A stretch of 64,000 nt of DNA from Bradyrhizobium ontarionense (GCF_021088345.1 NZ_CP088156.1:3162001-3226000); one strand, 5' to 3'; shown: positions 1 through 10,986, counted from the stretch's first letter. The notes: a model not told the origin generated them from the letters alone. A program made the numbers and translations.

Positions 1-10
1 ATGGGCTCGT

Positions 11-613
11 TCAAAGCGCAGCCCTCACCTCTTCTGCATTGGCCATGGGGAAGAACGCGCCGCCCGACCCCACGCCGAACATGACCTCGCCATCGATCAT
101 CCGCTCCTCGCCGATGTCAACAAGCTCGTAGTAGAGCGCCCGCGTCACCTTGGCCCAGAGAACGGCGCGGACGTGCAGGTACGGCGTGAGGCCGCCGCTC
201 TCACCCGGCTCGAAGCGCAGGCGGTGCTCGGCATCGCAAGCGACCCAGTCGTCGACATTGGTGCGGAAGTGGAGAAGCGGCCCGCGTGCGTCGCTCTCCT
301 TCCGCATTTCTACGGCCATGAACGGCGCGTCATCGACGCGAATGCCGACCTTTTCCACCGGCGTGACCAGGAAATATCGGTCGCCCTCGCGCTTCAAAAT
401 TGTCGAGAACAAACGAACCAGAGCCGGGCGGCCGATTGGCGTGCCCATGTAGTACCAGCTACCATCAGCTGCGATTCGCATATCGAGATCGCCGCAGAAT
501 GGCGGATTCCACAGATGCACCGGCGGCAGGCCCTTTCCGGAGGCGCCGGCCTGCGTCACGGCCGACGTCAGCCGTTCGAGTCCCTGGTCGGTGGTCTGCC
601 CTTGCTTCGCCAT
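11..613 (-). CDS. DUF1285 family protein
   Basis: Soluble protein of about 200 residues that I recognise as the DUF1285 family by the motifs PPVHLWNPPFCGDLDMRI and DGSWYYMGTPIGRPALVRLF near the N-terminus and the VEKVGIRVDDAPF segment. No catalytic function is established for the family. I start it at the ATG at 613 (MAKQGQ), because an AGGGC ribosome binding site lies just upstream; an upstream in-frame start at 664 would add 17 low-complexity residues. It is divergent from the moxR operon. In related genomes this gene often accompanies moxR (recollection, not checked). Confidence 0.8.
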   Translation of the reverse strand: MAKQGQTTDQGLERLTSAVTQAGASGKGLPPVHLWNPPFCGDLDMRIAADGSWYYMGTPIGRPALVRLFSTILKREGDRYFLVTPVEKVGIRVDDAPFMAVEMRKESDARGPLLHFRTNVDDWVACDAEHRLRFEPGESGGLTPYLHVRAVLWAKVTRALYYELVDIGEERMIDGEVMFGVGSGGAFFPMANAEEVRAAL

Positions 614-877
614 TGTTTGCCCTGAGTTTGCGTCGGCATTGGCACGATTGGTGCAGGAATTCATCGCAGTCGTCTGTGCAAAAGTTCCTGGCGTCAGTGC
701 GCGTGATGTAAGGTCGCCATATCGTGATGCCGTCTATACCCCGGAATGCCGATAATATGGGGATAGTTTAACTCAACGAATACAGCGCCTTCGCATAGAT
801 TGGCATCCGCTTCCTGAGAAACTGGAGCGGAACGTCCGTCCGAAAGTTGAAGATGCGGGGCAGAAGGAGCGACGGAA

Positions 878-1875
<998 letters not shown>

Positions 1876-1876
<1 letters not shown>

Positions 1877-2832
1877 TGGCCGCAGCGACAGGGCACGCCG
1901 ACAAGGAGATTCTCGCAATCCGGCGTGCCGACGGCGAAAGCCGGACGCTGGCGTCATCGCTGCCGCGTCTCGTGCTGGAAGCCCGCCAGATTTCCGCCAA
2001 CGTGATCCATGGCCTGCATGGACGGCGACGCGCCGGCTCCGGCGAAAGCTTCTGGCAGTATCGCCGCTTCGTTTCGGGCGAGCCGTCGCAACGCGTCGAC
2101 TGGCGGCGCTCCGCGCGCGACGACCATCTCTATGTCCGCGAGCAGGAATGGGAGGCCGCCCATACGGTGTGGATCTGGCCCGACCGTTCGCCGTCGATGG
2201 CCTTTGCGTCGAAGGGCGCACGCGACAGCAAGCTGGAGCGGGCGCTGATCGTCACCTTTGCGCTGGCCGAACTGCTCGTCGCCGGCGGCGAGCGCGTCGG
2301 CATTCCCGGCCTGATCAATCCGACCGCGAGCCGCAGCGTGATCGACCGCATCGCGCAGGCGATGCTGCACGATGAGAGCGCGCGGCCGAGCCTGCCGCCG
2401 TCCTTCGTGCCGTCGGCGCTGGCCGAGATCGTCGTGCTGTCCGATTTCTGGTCGCCGATCTCCGAGATCGGCACCATGCTCGCCGGGCTCTCTGCATCGG
2501 GCGCGCATGGCACCTTGGTGCAGGTCGTCGATCCCGCCGAAGAGACGTTCCCGTATTCGGGCCGCGTCGAATTCGTCGAGCCGGAGGGCGGCGAGGTGAT
2601 CACCGCCGGCCGCGCCGAGAGCTGGGCGCAGGACTACGTCGCACGCGTCGCGCTGCATCGCGACCAGATCCGCGCCGAGACCGGCAAGCTCGACTGGCTG
2701 TTCACGACGCACACCACCAGCCGCTCGGCCGCCGAGCTGCTGCTGTTCCTGCATGCCGGCATGACGACAGCCAAAGGGGCCGCGCGCGGCAACGTCAAGG
2801 CAGGCGCTGGCGCGAGAGGTCTTGGCGCATGA
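1876..2832 (+). CDS. DUF58 domain-containing protein
   Basis: 318-residue partner of MoxR. The DUF58 signature is visible as RRFVSGEPSQRVDWRRSAR at about residues 57-75, followed by a von Willebrand A-like fold (VWIWPDRSPSM, then alternating helices and strands). No membrane segment is evident, so it probably works in the cytosol or at the membrane face with the downstream membrane proteins. It overlaps moxR by one base and the next gene by four bases (ATGA), which indicates translational coupling. Confidence 0.9.
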
Positions 2833-5651
2833 TGGGTCTGCCGCTGTCCTTCGCCGAACCGCTGCTGCTGGCCGGCCTCGTCAGCCTGCCGGTACTATGG
2901 TGGCTGCTGCGGGTGATGCCGCCGCGGCCGCGGCGCATCGAATTCCCACCGACCCGCCTGCTGTTCGACATCACGCCCAAGGAAGAGACGCCGTCGCGCT
3001 CGCCGTGGTGGCTGACCCTGCTTCGGCTGATCGCAGCGGCGCTGGTGATCTTCGCCGCGGCCGGCCCGATCTGGAATCCGCGCACCGAAGCCGTCGGCAG
3101 CAAGGCGCCGCTGGTGCTGCTGCTCGACGACAGCTGGAGCGCTGCGGCGAGCTGGGACCAGCGCATCAAGGCGGCCGACGAGATGATCGCCAATGCCGAT
3201 GCCGACCGCCGCGGCGTCGCGCTGGTGCCGCTGTCCGAATCCGCACGCGACATCACGCTGATGCCGGCCGGCGCCGCCCGCGTCGCTTTGCGCCAGATCG
3301 CACCGAAGGCCTACACGGCGGAGCGCGCCGACGCGCTGCCGCTGCTCGACCGCTTTCTCAAGGCCACTGGAGATGCCGAGATCATCTGGTTCTCCGATGG
3401 GGTCGATCCTGGCCGCGGCAGCGAGTTCGTCGCAGGCCTCGCCAAGACGATCGGCGACCGCAGCCTGACAGTGTTCGAGGGCGGCATGCTGTCGCCGCTG
3501 GCGCTCGCCGGCGCCGAGAATGCGGCCGCCAAGATGACCGTGAAGGTGCTGCGGGCCGATCTGTCCGTGCCCGGCGGCATCGTGCGCGCACTCGATGCCA
3601 AGGGCTCGCCGCTGGGCGAGGCCCCGTTCGGCTTCGCCGCCGGTTCGCACGATGGCGAGGCGAGCTTCGATCTTCCGGTCGAGCTGCGCAACGACATCAC
3701 CCGGCTCGAAATCGCCGGCGAGCGCTCGGCCGGCGCCGTGCAGCTGCTCGACAAGCGCTGGCGCCGCCGCGCCGTCGGCATCGTCACCGGTGCCACCAGC
3801 GACACCGCGCAGCCGCTGCTCGCACCGACCTTCTACCTGACGCGCGCGCTGTCGCCATTCGCCGATCTCCGGCTCGGTGACCGCGGCGCGCCGCAGCAGA
3901 TCATCACCCAGTTCCTCGATCAGAAAGTGCCGATGATCGTGATGGCCGACATCGGCACGCTGTCGCCGGAGCTGCGCGACCGGCTCAACGGCTGGATCGA
4001 GAATGGCGGCGTGCTGGTGCGTTTCGCCGGCCCGCGGCTCGCGCAGGGCGATGACGACCTCGTCCCGGTGAAGCTGCGCCGCGGCGGCCGCACGCTGGGC
4101 GGCAGCCTGACCTGGGAGAAGCCGCAGCATCTGGCGGCCTTTGCCGCCGACGGCCCGTTCGCGGGCATCGTCGTGCCCAAGGACGTGACCGTGAGCCGGC
4201 AGGTGCTGGCCGAGCCCGACGCAGTGCTGGCGACCAAGAGCTGGGCCTCGCTCGAAGACGGCACGCCGCTCGTCACCGGCGAGCATCGCGGCAAGGGTCT
4301 CATCGCGCTGTTCCACGTCAGCGCCGACATGCGCTGGTCCGATCTCCCGATGTCCGGCGCGATGGTCGAGATGCTCCGCCGCATCGTCGACATGTCCGGC
4401 TACACCTCGACGCCAGGCGCGGGTCCCGCGGGCGACACCGCCAAGGCCACGCTGGCGCCGCTGCACGTGCTCGACGGGTTCGGCGCCTTCGGACCGCCGC
4501 CTTCGACGGCCAAGCCGCTGCCGGCAGATTTCAACGACCGGGCTTCGCTGGATCATCCACCCGGATTCTACGGCCCTGCCGAGGGACCCACCGCAGTGAA
4601 CACGCTCAACCCCAACGATCGCATCCTGGCGCTCGATACTTCCGGCCTGCAGGCCAGGCGCGCCAGCTACACCACGGCCGAGCCGCGCGATCTCCGGGGC
4701 ATCCTGCTGTCGACCGCGCTGCTGCTGTTCCTGATCGACGCCGTCATCGTCGCGCTGCTCGGTGGCGCGCTGGCCTCGCTCGCACGGCGCCGCCGTGCAG
4801 CTCCGGCGGCGATCGCCTTCGCCGTGCTCGCGACCGGCGCCCTGCTCGCGATCGCGATGCCGATGGCCGCGCGCGCCGATGCTGCCAGCGACGATTTCGC
4901 GATGCGCGCGGTGTCGCAGACGCGGCTCGCTTATGTCGTGACCGGCAATGCCGACGTCGATTCCATCGTCAAGGCCGGCCTGACCGGGCTGACCTTGTTC
5001 CTGGCGCAGCGCACGGCGCTGGAAGCCGGCGATCCCGTCGGCATCGATCCTGCCCATGACGAGCTCGCCTTCTTCCCACTGATCTACTGGCCGATCGTCC
5101 CCGGCGCGCCGAAGCCGCCGCAGGACGCGATCAACAAGATCGACGCCTACATGAAGCAGGGCGGCACGGTGATCTTCGATACCCGCGACGCGGTCGAGGC
5201 GCCGCCTGGCGACAACGGCGCCCAGCAGACACCGGGCATGCAGTCGCTGCGCGACATTCTCTCCTCGCTGGACGTGCCCGAGCTCGAGCCGGTGCCGCGC
5301 GAGCACGTGCTGACCAAGACGTTCTATCTGCTGCGCGACTTCCCCGGCCGCTTCACCGCGGGCCAGACCTGGGTCGAGGCGCTGCCGAAGGACGAGGACG
5401 AGGACGGTGCATCACGTCCGGCGCGCGGCGGCGACGGCGTATCGCCGATCATCATCACGTCGAACGACCTGGCAGGCGCCTGGGCGATCCGTCCCGACGG
5501 CCAGGCCATGCTGCCGATGGTGCCGGGCGAGCCGCGGCAGCGCGAATTCGCCTTCCGCGCCGGCGTCAACATCGTGATGTACACGCTGACCGGCAACTAC
5601 AAGGCCGACCAGGTGCATGCTCCAGCGCTGATCGAACGGCTCGGGCAGTGA
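2829..5651 (+). CDS. BatA-like / DUF4159 membrane protein
   Basis: 940 residues. The N-terminus is a BatA-type domain (PLLLAGLVSLPVLWWLLRVM, then a second hydrophobic helix near residues 60-80), followed by a large region with LLLDDSWSA resembling a VWA motif. A further pair of membrane helices lies near residues 620-690. The C-terminal quarter is DUF4159, beginning at TRLAYVVTGNADVDSI and containing FFPLIYWPI. DUF4159 is related to class I glutamine amidotransferase-like folds. Probably an envelope complex component whose assembly needs MoxR; the physiological role is unknown. Confidence 0.88.
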   Translation: MMGLPLSFAEPLLLAGLVSLPVLWWLLRVMPPRPRRIEFPPTRLLFDITPKEETPSRSPWWLTLLRLIAAALVIFAAAGPIWNPRTEAVGSKAPLVLLLDDSWSAAASWDQRIKAADEMIANADADRRGVALVPLSESARDITLMPAGAARVALRQIAPKAYTAERADALPLLDRFLKATGDAEIIWFSDGVDPGRGSEFVAGLAKTIGDRSLTVFEGGMLSPLALAGAENAAAKMTVKVLRADLSVPGGIVRALDAKGSPLGEAPFGFAAGSHDGEASFDLPVELRNDITRLEIAGERSAGAVQLLDKRWRRRAVGIVTGATSDTAQPLLAPTFYLTRALSPFADLRLGDRGAPQQIITQFLDQKVPMIVMADIGTLSPELRDRLNGWIENGGVLVRFAGPRLAQGDDDLVPVKLRRGGRTLGGSLTWEKPQHLAAFAADGPFAGIVVPKDVTVSRQVLAEPDAVLATKSWASLEDGTPLVTGEHRGKGLIALFHVSADMRWSDLPMSGAMVEMLRRIVDMSGYTSTPGAGPAGDTAKATLAPLHVLDGFGAFGPPPSTAKPLPADFNDRASLDHPPGFYGPAEGPTAVNTLNPNDRILALDTSGLQARRASYTTAEPRDLRGILLSTALLLFLIDAVIVALLGGALASLARRRRAAPAAIAFAVLATGALLAIAMPMAARADAASDDFAMRAVSQTRLAYVVTGNADVDSIVKAGLTGLTLFLAQRTALEAGDPVGIDPAHDELAFFPLIYWPIVPGAPKPPQDAINKIDAYMKQGGTVIFDTRDAVEAPPGDNGAQQTPGMQSLRDILSSLDVPELEPVPREHVLTKTFYLLRDFPGRFTAGQTWVEALPKDEDEDGASRPARGGDGVSPIIITSNDLAGAWAIRPDGQAMLPMVPGEPRQREFAFRAGVNIVMYTLTGNYKADQVHAPALIERLGQ

Positions 5652-5690
5652 TGATGTTAGCTGTGCTCGCCGATCGCGCCAAAACCACCA

Positions 5691-5727
5691 GCGTCATGCC
5701 CGGGCTTGTCCCGGCCACGACGTAGCT
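5691..5727. repeat. partial dispersed palindromic unit
   Basis: GCGTCATGCCCGGGCTTGTC followed by CCGGCCACGACGTAGC. This is a half or degenerate copy of the CGTCATGCCCGGGC-type intergenic repeat that also flanks the insertion sequence at 47.6-49.0 kb. It sits in the 90-base gap between the third and fourth genes of the moxR operon, so it is presumably transcribed. Confidence 0.6.
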
Positions 5728-5741
5728 AGCGAGTTTGCCTC

Positions 5742-7805
5742 ATGAACTATGGCATCGCGTTCACGCCTCTGGTTCCGACGATCGTGCTGTGGCTCGCGAT
5801 CGGCGCCATCGCCGTCATCGCCGCGCTGCTGCTGATCGGCCGCTCGCGCGCGGCCTGGATCCGCGTCGCCGCACTCGTCCTGATCGCGCTGGCGCTCGCC
5901 AATCCGCAGTTCACGCGCGAGGATCGCGAACCTCTGACTTCGGTGGCCGCCGTCGTCGTCGACAAGAGCCCGAGCCAGAATTTCGGCGACCGTACCAAGC
6001 AGACGCAGGCGGCCCAGGAGGCGCTGGTCGATGGCCTGAAGAAGATCAAGGGCCTCGAAGTCCGCGTGGTCGATGCCGGCCAGGCCGACGGCGAGACCGA
6101 CGGTACGCATCTGTTCGGCGCGCTGACCTCGGCGCTGTCGGACGTCCCGGTCGACCGGGTCGCCGGTGCGTTCCTGATCACCGACGGCCGCGTCCACGAC
6201 ATCCCGGGCAACGTGGCGGCGCTCGGCTTCCAGGCGCCGCTGCAGGCCCTGATCACGGGACAGAAGGCGGAGCGCGATCGCCGTGTCGCGATCACCGCCG
6301 CGCCGCGTTTCGGCATCGTCGGCCAGCCGCAGACGATCAGCTTCAGGCTGGACGACCAGGGCGTCAGCGGCGAAAGCGCCAAGGTCGTGATCCGCCGCGA
6401 CGGCGAGGTCATCAGCGAGCGGACGCTGACGAGCGGCCAGAGCGCCAATGTCGATGTTGACATCAAGCACGAAGGCCAGAACATCGTCGAGATCGAGGCC
6501 TCGCCGCTCGACAACGAGCTCACCCTCGTCAACAACCGCGCGGTGGTGTCGATCGATGGTGTGCGTGACAAGCTGCGCGTGCTGCTGGTGTCGGGCGAAC
6601 CGCATTCGGGCGAGCGCACCTGGCGCAACCTGTTGAAGTCGGATGCCAGCGTCGATCTCGTGCACTTCACCATCCTGCGCCCACCGGAGAAGCAGGACGG
6701 CACGCCGATCAACGAGCTGTCGCTGATCGCGTTTCCGACCCGCGAGCTGTTCCAGCAGAAGATCAACGAATTCCAGCTGATCATCTTCGACCGCTACGCC
6801 CGCCAGGGCGTGCTGCCGATCGCCTATTTCGACAACATCGCGCGCTATGTCCGCAACGGCGGCGCGGTGCTGGTCTCGGCCGGGCCGGACTACGCCTCCA
6901 ACACCAGCATCTGGCGCACGCCGCTCGACTCGGTGCTGCCCGCCGAGCCGGTCGGCGTCACCGAAAAGCCGTTCTATGCGCACCTGTCGGATGCCGGCAA
7001 ACGCCATCCGGTGACGCGCGGGCTCGAGGGCTCGGCCTCCGAGCCGCCGCACTGGAGCCGCTTCTTCCGCACCGTCGAGACGCGCAATGCGGTCAGCCCG
7101 CCGGTCATGACCGGTGCCGACGGCAAGCCGCTGCTGCTGCTGTCGCGTTTCGGCGAGGGCCGCGTCGCGCTGTTGTTGTCCGACCACATCTGGCTATGGG
7201 CACGCGGCTATGAAGGCGGCGGTCCCCATCTCGACCTTCTCCGGCGGATGTCGCATTGGCTGATGAAGCAGCCCGATCTCGACGAGGAGGCGCTGCGGCT
7301 GCAGATCCAGGGCAAGGATCTCGTGGTGATCCGGCAGACGATGGCCGACACCGTCCCGCCGGTCACCGTGACCTCGCCCTCGGGCACGACGCGCGAGCTC
7401 GCCCTGAACCAGGGCGATCCCGGCGAGTGGCGCGCAACGCTGCCGGCCAACGAGCTCGGCCTGTGGCAGGCCACCGACGGCACGCTGAAGGCGCTGATCA
7501 ATGTCGGGCCGACCAACCCGAAGGAATTCTCGGAGGTCACCTCGACCACGGAGACGCTGAAGGCGCTGACGCAGGCGACCGGCGGCGATACGCGCCGCAT
7601 CGCCGACGGATCGAGCCTCGACATGCCACGCATCGTCCCTGTCAAGTCGTCGACGCTGTTCAGCGGCGACGGCTGGATGGGCGTGCGGATGCGCGACGCC
7701 AGCGTGGTCAAGGGCGTCGGCGTGCTGCCGATGTTCGCAGGCCTGGTCGGTCTGTTGCTGCTGCTCGGCGCGCTCGCTGCGACCTGGGTGCGTGAGGGGC
7801 GCTAA
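5742..7805 (+). CDS. membrane protein with VWA/glutamine amidotransferase-like fold
   Basis: 687 residues, fourth gene of the moxR operon. Two membrane helices lie near the N-terminus (about residues 5-35 and 40-60) and one at the extreme C-terminus (GVLPMFAGLVGLLLLLGALA). The periplasmic middle part has VVVDKSPSQNF, a degenerate MIDAS-like VWA motif, and later segments such as YVRNGGAVLVSAGP typical of the glutamine amidotransferase-like proteins in MoxR loci. The gap of about 90 bases to the preceding gene holds a palindromic repeat. Function unknown. Confidence 0.85.
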   Translation: MNYGIAFTPLVPTIVLWLAIGAIAVIAALLLIGRSRAAWIRVAALVLIALALANPQFTREDREPLTSVAAVVVDKSPSQNFGDRTKQTQAAQEALVDGLKKIKGLEVRVVDAGQADGETDGTHLFGALTSALSDVPVDRVAGAFLITDGRVHDIPGNVAALGFQAPLQALITGQKAERDRRVAITAAPRFGIVGQPQTISFRLDDQGVSGESAKVVIRRDGEVISERTLTSGQSANVDVDIKHEGQNIVEIEASPLDNELTLVNNRAVVSIDGVRDKLRVLLVSGEPHSGERTWRNLLKSDASVDLVHFTILRPPEKQDGTPINELSLIAFPTRELFQQKINEFQLIIFDRYARQGVLPIAYFDNIARYVRNGGAVLVSAGPDYASNTSIWRTPLDSVLPAEPVGVTEKPFYAHLSDAGKRHPVTRGLEGSASEPPHWSRFFRTVETRNAVSPPVMTGADGKPLLLLSRFGEGRVALLLSDHIWLWARGYEGGGPHLDLLRRMSHWLMKQPDLDEEALRLQIQGKDLVVIRQTMADTVPPVTVTSPSGTTRELALNQGDPGEWRATLPANELGLWQATDGTLKALINVGPTNPKEFSEVTSTTETLKALTQATGGDTRRIADGSSLDMPRIVPVKSSTLFSGDGWMGVRMRDASVVKGVGVLPMFAGLVGLLLLLGALAATWVREGR

Positions 7806-7920
7806 GCCCTCGCCGCATCCGCACCCGACGGGGTTCAGATGACGTGGCGCCAAGGGCACAGCGGACGCGATTCCGCGATGTCGCGCCGCGTGCTGATTGA
7901 CACCTCCGGATCGTCCCTGC

Positions 7921-7939
7921 GATGTTACAATATAACATC
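7921..7939. promoter_or_regulatory. probable Zur box
   Basis: GATGTTACAATATAACATC is a perfect 7-base dyad (GATGTTA / TAACATC) around CAATA. It matches the proteobacterial Zur operator pattern of the ATGTTATA-N-TATAACAT type. It lies 25-75 bases before the candidate starts of the DUF2946 gene, where it could block transcription when zinc is sufficient. Match to the consensus is from memory. Confidence 0.75.
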
Positions 7940-7993
7940 GGCTGACATTCGCAGCCGAACGGGGTGTCTGATCCGCATGAGCCAGAGCTGGCC

Positions 7994-8371
7994 ATGAGCT
8001 GGTTTCGCACGAACATCAAGGATGTCTCGCGGCTGGCGCTGTTTGCGCTGCTGCTGCAGTTCGCGCTTGCGTTCGGGCATGTCCATTGGCTCGCCGGACA
8101 GGCGCAGGACGGGGGCGGCGTCACCGTCGCCGAGCGGGACACCGGCTCGTCTCCCGCAAGCCAGGACCCCGATCAGCAGCCCTCGCCTGATGGCTGTGCC
8201 ATCTGTGCCGTCATGGCGATGGCGCAATCGATCCTGCTGTCGCCCGCGCCGGTTCTGACTCTTCCTGACGCCGTCGCATTTCGTCTGCCCGATGCGATCC
8301 CCGCCTCCGCGGCGGCGGTCGTCATCAGCACGGCGTTCCAGCCGCGCGCCCCTCCCCTCCGCCTGATCTGA
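7994..8371 (+). CDS. DUF2946 family protein
   Basis: About 125 residues. It has an N-terminal membrane helix (LALFALLLQFALAFGHVHWL) with an HVH motif, and a CAICAVMAMAQ segment that is the characteristic CxxC of DUF2946. The family is typically found beside TonB-dependent metal receptors. Start uncertain: a GTG at 7964 would add ten residues; I prefer the ATG at 7994. It is followed 138 bases later by the TonB receptor gene and preceded by a Zur-type palindrome, so it is probably part of a zinc-starvation operon. The role of the protein itself is not known. Confidence 0.8.
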   Translation: MSWFRTNIKDVSRLALFALLLQFALAFGHVHWLAGQAQDGGGVTVAERDTGSSPASQDPDQQPSPDGCAICAVMAMAQSILLSPAPVLTLPDAVAFRLPDAIPASAAAVVISTAFQPRAPPLRLI

Positions 8372-8509
8372 GCCGCTCGACATGCTGCACCGCTGCGCTC
8401 ACGCGCGCAGCGACAGCGTTCAGGAATGCATCCGTCGCACGGCGACGGCAGGCGCATCCCACCAGCAACGAAAGACGTGGGACGCCTGATCAAGATCAGG
8501 AATGGAAGA

Positions 8510-10852
8510 ATGTTGCCGAGAGCTTTGATGTCGGGCTGCAGCGCCGCAGCCTTGTTGTGCGTTCTGGGCGCGACCGCGCGCGCCGATGATCCGAAGCCGG
8601 CGGCCGAGCTGCCCGAGGTCACCGTGACCGCGCCGAGCCCGATCCGCGCCCGCAAGCCGGTCGTGCCGCGCCCCAATCCCACCGTCCGCGTGGCGCGCGG
8701 CGGCACCCGCGCGCCGGCCCCGGCACGCGAAGCTCAGGCGGCGCCGCCTCCGCCGCAGCAGGGCGTGCTGCCTATCGTCACCGACCAGTTCGCCACCGTC
8801 ACGGTGGTGCCGAACGAGGAGATCCGGCGCGCCGGCGCAGCCACGCTCGGCGACCTCCTCAATTCGAAACCCGGCATCACCGGCTCGAGCTTCGCGCCGG
8901 GCGCTTCGAGCCGGCCGATCATCCGCGGCCTCGACGGCAACCGGGTCGGCATCGTCGAAAACGGCATCGGCGGCGGCGGCGCGTCGGACCTCGGCGAAGA
9001 CCATTTCGTGCCGATCGATCCGCTCACCAGCGACCAGATCGAGGTCGTGCGCGGCCCCGCCGCGCTGCGTTACGGCTCGACATCGATCGGCGGCGTCGTC
9101 AGCGCCACCAACAACCGCATTCCGCAGGCCTTGCCGGCCTGCTCGACCGCACCGTTCCAGACCTATGGCCTGCCGGCGAAAGCACCTGCCGCAGGCGGCG
9201 CGCCCTGCGTCACGGCGGAGACACGCACGTCGTTCAGCTCGGTCGATCGCGGCGTCGAGGGCGGCGTGCTGCTCGATGCCGGCGGCGGCAACTTCGCCCT
9301 TCATGCCGATGCCTATGGCCGCAAGACCGGGGATTATTCGATTCCCGGCTATCCCTATCTGTTCGATCAGACCCGCCCGGTGAATGGCCGGCAGCCCAAC
9401 TCGGCCGTGCAGAACGACGGCGCCTCGATCGGCGGCAGCTATTTCTTCAGCGGCGGCTTCATCGGCGCGGCGATCACGCAGACCGACGCGCTCTACCACA
9501 TCCCCGGCATCGACGGCGCCGATAGCCGGACGCGGATCGATGCGCGTCAGACCAAGATCACGGCGAAGGGCGAGTACCGACCGGACTCCGCTGCGATCGA
9601 CGCCATCCGGTTCTGGGCCGGCGCCACCGACTATCGGCACAATGAGATCGGCCTCGCCAACACCGCCGATCCCACCACCGACGGCGTGCGTCAGACCTTC
9701 ACCAACCGCGAGCAGGAGGCCCGCGTCGAAATGCAGATGATGCCGGTCAATCTGCGCTTCGCCACGCTGACGACGGCCTATGGCGTGCAGGCCGGACATC
9801 AGGAGCTCAATGCGCCGAGCCCCGACAATCCCGGCTCGGTCTTCAACGGCCTGTTCGGCCCCAACACCAACAACCGCGTCGCCGGCTACGTCTTCAACGA
9901 ACTCGCCTTCACGCCCACGACCAAGGCGCAGATCGCCGGCCGCATCGAGCACGTCTCGCTGAACGGCTCAACGCCAGACTTCCCGGCGGACTATCTGCCG
10001 GACGGCACGCCGCAGGCCAACATCGCGCGCAATCCGTCGTTCACGCCGAAGAGCGCGAGCGTCGGTCTGCTGCAGAACCTGCCGGGCGACCTCGTTGCGA
10101 GCGTCACGGCGCAATATGTCGAGCGTGCGCCGAAGGCGGCCGAGCTGTTCTCGCGTGGCGGGCACGACGCGACCGCGACCTTCGACATCGGCAATCCGAA
10201 CCTCGGCATCGAGACGGCCAAGACCGTCGAGGTCGGCCTGCGCAAGGCCACCGGCCCGTTCCGCTTCGAGGCCAATGCCTACTACACGCAGTTCAGCAAC
10301 TTCATCTATCGGAGACTGACCGGCGTCATGTGCGACGGCGACTTCGCCTCCTGCGGCACCACGGGCACGGAGCTGAACCAGGCGGTCTACTCGCAGCGCA
10401 ACGCGCTGTTCCGCGGCGCCGAGTTCCAGAGCCAGTTCGACGTCGCCGCGCTCGGCAGCGGCATCTGGGGCATCGAGAATCAGTTCGATGTCGTCCGCGC
10501 CACCTTCCCCGACGGCACCAACGTGCCACGGATTCCGCCGATGCGCGTCGGCGGCGGGCTGTTCTGGCGCGATGCCAACTGGCTCACGCGCATCAACCTG
10601 CTGCACGCTTTCGCCCAGAACGACATCGCACAGATCGCGGAAACGCCGACGCCGGGCTACAATCTCCTGAAGGCGGAGGTCAGCTATCGGACCAAGCTCG
10701 ATCCGAACATGTTCGGCGCGCGCGAGATGCTGGTCGGCCTCGTCGGCAACAATCTCTTGAACGAGAAGATCCGCAACTCCGTGTCCTACACCAAGGACGA
10801 GGTGCTGCTGCCCGGCATCGGCGTGCGGATTTTTGCCAACCTGAAGTTCTGA
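8510..10852 (+). CDS. TonB-dependent receptor, ZnuD-like (probable zinc uptake)
   Basis: Outer-membrane receptor of about 780 residues. The plug domain contains RPIIRGLDGNRVGIVENGI, GEDHFVPIDPL and VEVVRGPAALRYGS-like motifs, and the plug wording resembles ZnuD-type zinc receptors. A signal peptide (ALMSGCSAAALLCVLGATARA) precedes LPEVTVTAPSP, a TonB-box-like segment, and a proline-rich linker. The C-terminus ends NLKF, a typical barrel end. The ATG at 8510 is preferred over 8426, because the longer form buries the signal peptide. Zinc as substrate is inferred from the Zur palindrome and the DUF2946 neighbour. Confidence 0.85.
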   Translation: MLPRALMSGCSAAALLCVLGATARADDPKPAAELPEVTVTAPSPIRARKPVVPRPNPTVRVARGGTRAPAPAREAQAAPPPPQQGVLPIVTDQFATVTVVPNEEIRRAGAATLGDLLNSKPGITGSSFAPGASSRPIIRGLDGNRVGIVENGIGGGGASDLGEDHFVPIDPLTSDQIEVVRGPAALRYGSTSIGGVVSATNNRIPQALPACSTAPFQTYGLPAKAPAAGGAPCVTAETRTSFSSVDRGVEGGVLLDAGGGNFALHADAYGRKTGDYSIPGYPYLFDQTRPVNGRQPNSAVQNDGASIGGSYFFSGGFIGAAITQTDALYHIPGIDGADSRTRIDARQTKITAKGEYRPDSAAIDAIRFWAGATDYRHNEIGLANTADPTTDGVRQTFTNREQEARVEMQMMPVNLRFATLTTAYGVQAGHQELNAPSPDNPGSVFNGLFGPNTNNRVAGYVFNELAFTPTTKAQIAGRIEHVSLNGSTPDFPADYLPDGTPQANIARNPSFTPKSASVGLLQNLPGDLVASVTAQYVERAPKAAELFSRGGHDATATFDIGNPNLGIETAKTVEVGLRKATGPFRFEANAYYTQFSNFIYRRLTGVMCDGDFASCGTTGTELNQAVYSQRNALFRGAEFQSQFDVAALGSGIWGIENQFDVVRATFPDGTNVPRIPPMRVGGGLFWRDANWLTRINLLHAFAQNDIAQIAETPTPGYNLLKAEVSYRTKLDPNMFGAREMLVGLVGNNLLNEKIRNSVSYTKDEVLLPGIGVRIFANLKF

Positions 10853-10898
10853 TCAAGAGCTCGGTGGGGCGCGGAGGCGACCAACGGGCGCCGCCTTC

Positions 10899-10977
10899 GT
10901 CATTGCGAGGAGCGAAGCGACGAAGCAATCCAGACTTCCTTCGGGACCCTGGATTGCGTCGCTTCGCTCGCAATGAC
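10899..10977. repeat. palindromic intergenic repeat (CATTGCGAGG family)
   Basis: An inverted repeat with arms starting GTCATTGCGAGGAGCGAAGC and ending GCTTCGCTCGCAATGAC around ACTTCCTTCGGGACC. It lies between the 3' ends of the TonB receptor gene and the convergent GNAT gene, where it could also act as a bidirectional terminator or mRNA-stabilising hairpin. A second full copy is at 23155-23235 and a degenerate one at 62781-62897. Confidence 0.8.
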
Positions 10978-10986
10978 GGAAAGACG

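Noticed and set aside
2895..5306. 800-codon minus-strand frame rich in Arg, Gln and His
   Set aside because: Composition is typical of an antisense shadow of the BatA/DUF4159 gene; no domain is recognisable.
5694..7187. 497-codon minus-strand frame
   Set aside because: Antisense shadow of the fourth moxR-operon gene with no motif.
7921..7939. Fur or Irr box as an explanation for the palindrome
   Set aside because: The GATGTTA...TAACATC dyad matches the Zur pattern; the Irr element would carry TTTAGAA...TTCTAAA.
8420..9952. 510-codon minus-strand frame opposite the ZnuD-like receptor
   Set aside because: Ala/Arg/Gly-rich shadow; the receptor frame is unambiguous.
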